DNA of 64,000 nt from Glomus cerebriforme (Eukaryota; Glomeromycota; Glomeromycetes; Glomerales; Glomeraceae). The stretch covers positions 178,772 through 242,771 of the forward strand of contig QKYT01000062.1 of assembly GCA_003550305.1 (NCBI GenBank), read 5' to 3'. Position 1 is the first letter of the stretch; the number at the start of each line of letters is the position of its first letter. The notes under the pieces were generated by a model that was not told the origin of the DNA, searched no databases, and worked only from the letters and a program-made list of their open reading frames with translations. Below are positions 61,941 to 64,000 of this stretch, piece after piece. Position numbers and translations under genes: made by a program.

Positions 61941-63760
61941 TTTATGATAATAAATAAATAAAATAATAAATTTGCTTGCCATTTTAACAGAGATATTATG
62001 TATTTTATTATGAAGAATTTGATTTTAAATTAAAAGAAAATCGTTTGTAAAAAAACCTGAAAAAAATGAACATTAAAACAAATTCTGACTTTCATCTTTT
62101 CTCATTTTATCTATACTAGTTATGGCTTTGATCTGAAATCGGATTAACTTTAATAAAAAATCTGAATTTATTTTAAAATTTTAGTTCTACTATTATATGC
62201 GCAATATGGATCAAAGTCCTAATGGTAGCAGTATTCGGAAAATGACGACCCATTTAAGATTTTAATTGGCTGATACCATGTCATGTGATTCTAATTGAAA
62301 ACTACAAACATAATGCAGGCCAGAATTATAGTACTGGCCAACATTATTCAAGTTGCCATTTGATTGGCCGAACACTGAGGTGAAAAATTCTAATTTCATT
62401 GTCATTTTAATTATACTTTTTATTTATATATTTTTATAATGTCATCAAACTTAAAAAATTTCATTCCCTTAAGTAATATTAATTTTATTTAATAAGAGAT
62501 TTTTATGATAAATGAATGATTATAAAACGTTAATTCAAAATTATATGATAGTAAAAACTCAAAAATATTCTTGAATTAATGAAAAATCATAAACAAAGTA
62601 AAATTCAGTTTAAAGACTACAAGTTTTATTGGATTTTTATCAACTTGGTATAGGTTGTTATTTAGATTAAGAAAATTATATTTGTTAACTATTAATAATG
62701 AGATTGAAAAAGATAAAGATATGTTCGATTCAAGAAATGAAAACATATTATTGGAAATTATTTATTTGAAATATTTTTTTTATATATTTAATATTTCATC
62801 GGCAACTATTATAAGCATAGAAAAAAATAATTTTATCTACACTTATGAATCAATACTTTGTACGTGTGTAGCATCTATCCTACAATTTTGAAAAAAAAAT
62901 AGATTTATTTCCTTTAACTAATACTGTAATTGTGTAAAATAATAGAATAATAATTATTAAAATGATATTAATAAATCGGATGAGGTATATTAAGACTAGT
63001 TTAAAATCAAATCTTAATGTTTCTTTTTTCTTAATAAAAAAAGTTAAATAGTTATTATCATTTTTTTTCTAATTAAAGAATTTGTGTCATGTTTCAAATT
63101 TATTTATAAAAAAATTATTCATTATAGCATTGTATCATAGACAAAACAAATTTTTTTTTGTTTTAAAAATCTAATTACACCACTAAGAGATTAGATGACC
63201 GATAGAAGTATTGTTTTTTTATACTTTTTATAATATCACTTACGATACTAGTTGGTATATTAAGTTGAGATATATATATATATATTAGAAATGACTTTTT
63301 GCTTAGCTAGTACCAGTATGATATGCGCTGATAATTCATTCCCGGTTGGCTTTTGAAACTTCGTTTCCACGCATTGAGTACTAGAAGAGGAATGAAAAAT
63401 ATTTATATGTACGATAGGAGAAATTGCTGATTATAATACAGGGATGCAAATTCATGTGTAGGGATTTATTTTTCTATATATTGTATATGTAAATTCGCCT
63501 CTGAGTTTTAAAAATAAAAAATTAATTTTGACTCATTTTTATAAGAATTTATCATGTAACCATAATTTATTAATACTAATATACTAATGATTATGCAATG
63601 TAATACTAAGCTTAGTTTTATTACTTCATATCACTAATTATAGAAAAAAAATAAGAAATTATGATCTAATATGCAACGCGGATTGTGACTCATTTGTACC
63701 ATTATACTTTCTTGGCTAGCCCATTAGCTCATGATTAAAAATAAATAGTATATTGCATAA
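61941..63760. other. A/T-rich spacer, no gene seen
   Basis: 1.8 kb. A cluster of TGGCC/GGCCGAAC words lies at 62318-62382 and partly matches 30232-30246. The 62655-62891 open frame has no ATG and looks like chance. Confidence 0.5.
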
Positions 63761-63764
63761 TTAA

Positions 63765-64000
63765 TACATAATAAGTTCTCATGACACATTCTTTGTAAAT
63801 TTTACAAAATGTAAAAAAAAAAAGATTATAAATACCTACTATTTTTAAAAAAAAAAAATTTTTTCTCTAAATTTAAAAACTAGATTGACTGAATTTTCTC
63901 TTGCTTTAAACTCTTTTCTCTTTATAATTTCATTTTTTCTCTATAACCTCTTAAAAATAAACTACTCCTTTAAACTCCTTCTTTTATCTTTCCTTATACT
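63765..64000. mobile_element. Repeat element copy 3, partial, cut by window edge
   Basis: 63780-63815 (CATTCTTTGTAAATTTTACA) matches the core of copy 1 at 55228-55247. 63905-64000 (CTCTATAACC, CTCCTTTAAACTCCTTC, TTTCCTTATACT) matches the start of the right inverted arm of copy 1 at 55970-56060. The interior between them is much shorter than in copy 1, so this copy has an internal deletion. It runs off the window. Confidence 0.6.

Noticed and set aside
1..64000. tRNA, rRNA, CRISPR or prokaryotic operon signals
   Set aside because: No T-arm-like GTTCRANYC with matching cloverleaf, no rRNA core sequence, no regularly spaced repeats with unique spacers, and genes are split by introns.

Overview
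The window looks like nuclear DNA of an early-diverging fungus, most likely an arbuscular mycorrhizal (Glomeromycotina, Rhizophagus-like) species. This is inference. It rests on extreme A+T content with long homopolymers, intron-dense genes with short GT-AG introns, fungal-type proteins, long repeat-filled spacers, and relics of families that are expanded in Rhizophagus (a TLDc domain, a tyrosine-kinase-like kinase tail, a SEL1-repeat protein). There are no prokaryotic operons, CRISPR arrays or recognisable tRNA/rRNA genes.

Gene-bearing part (1-20.2 kb, 36.5-39.7 kb, 44.1-47.8 kb). Exons were joined by hand using splice sites and reading phase. (1) The 5' end of an unknown minus-strand gene, cut by the left edge. 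(2) A 605-aa multi-pass membrane protein with a long disordered acidic tail (3919-6354). (3) Mitochondrial ribosomal protein uS19m, Rsm19 type (8202-8721), convergent with (4) a 262-aa SEL1/TPR-type repeat protein (8863-9912). (5) A single-stranded-DNA-binding OB-fold protein of the SOSS-B/hSSB type with an RG/RD-rich tail (11423-13034). (6) A 14-finger C2H2 protein (13564-15656). (7) An MFS-type transporter (18451-20178). (8, 9) A divergently oriented pair of SCAMP (secretory carrier membrane protein) paralogues (36517-37451 minus, 38843-39698 plus) whose first three introns fall at identical positions. (10) A 1063-aa chromodomain protein with an HDA2/3-like module, a coiled coil and a C-terminal C2H2 finger (44122-47763), probably a silencing-complex subunit.

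Repeat-dominated part. 23.67-30.16 kb is a stack of three non-LTR (LINE-like) retrotransposon insertions on the minus strand. All share the same 13-bp target sequence, and the largest is split by a 3.2-kb DNA-transposon-like element carrying a decayed transposase-like gene. 30.2-35.6 kb holds three short MITE-like elements with terminal inverted repeats. 54.3-64 kb contains two long copies and one partial copy of a repeat family whose inverted ends are built of tandem ~115-bp blocks; most of the N bases of the window lie there. Decayed protein fragments (kinase tail 49.45-49.54 kb, TLDc domain 58.44-58.75 kb) lie in these regions.

The genes are housekeeping or cell-biological and do not form an obvious pathway. 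The best candidates for something unusual are the SCAMP pair, the chromodomain-HDA2/3-C2H2 protein, the SOSS-B homologue in a fungus, and the repeated use of one 13-bp LINE target site.
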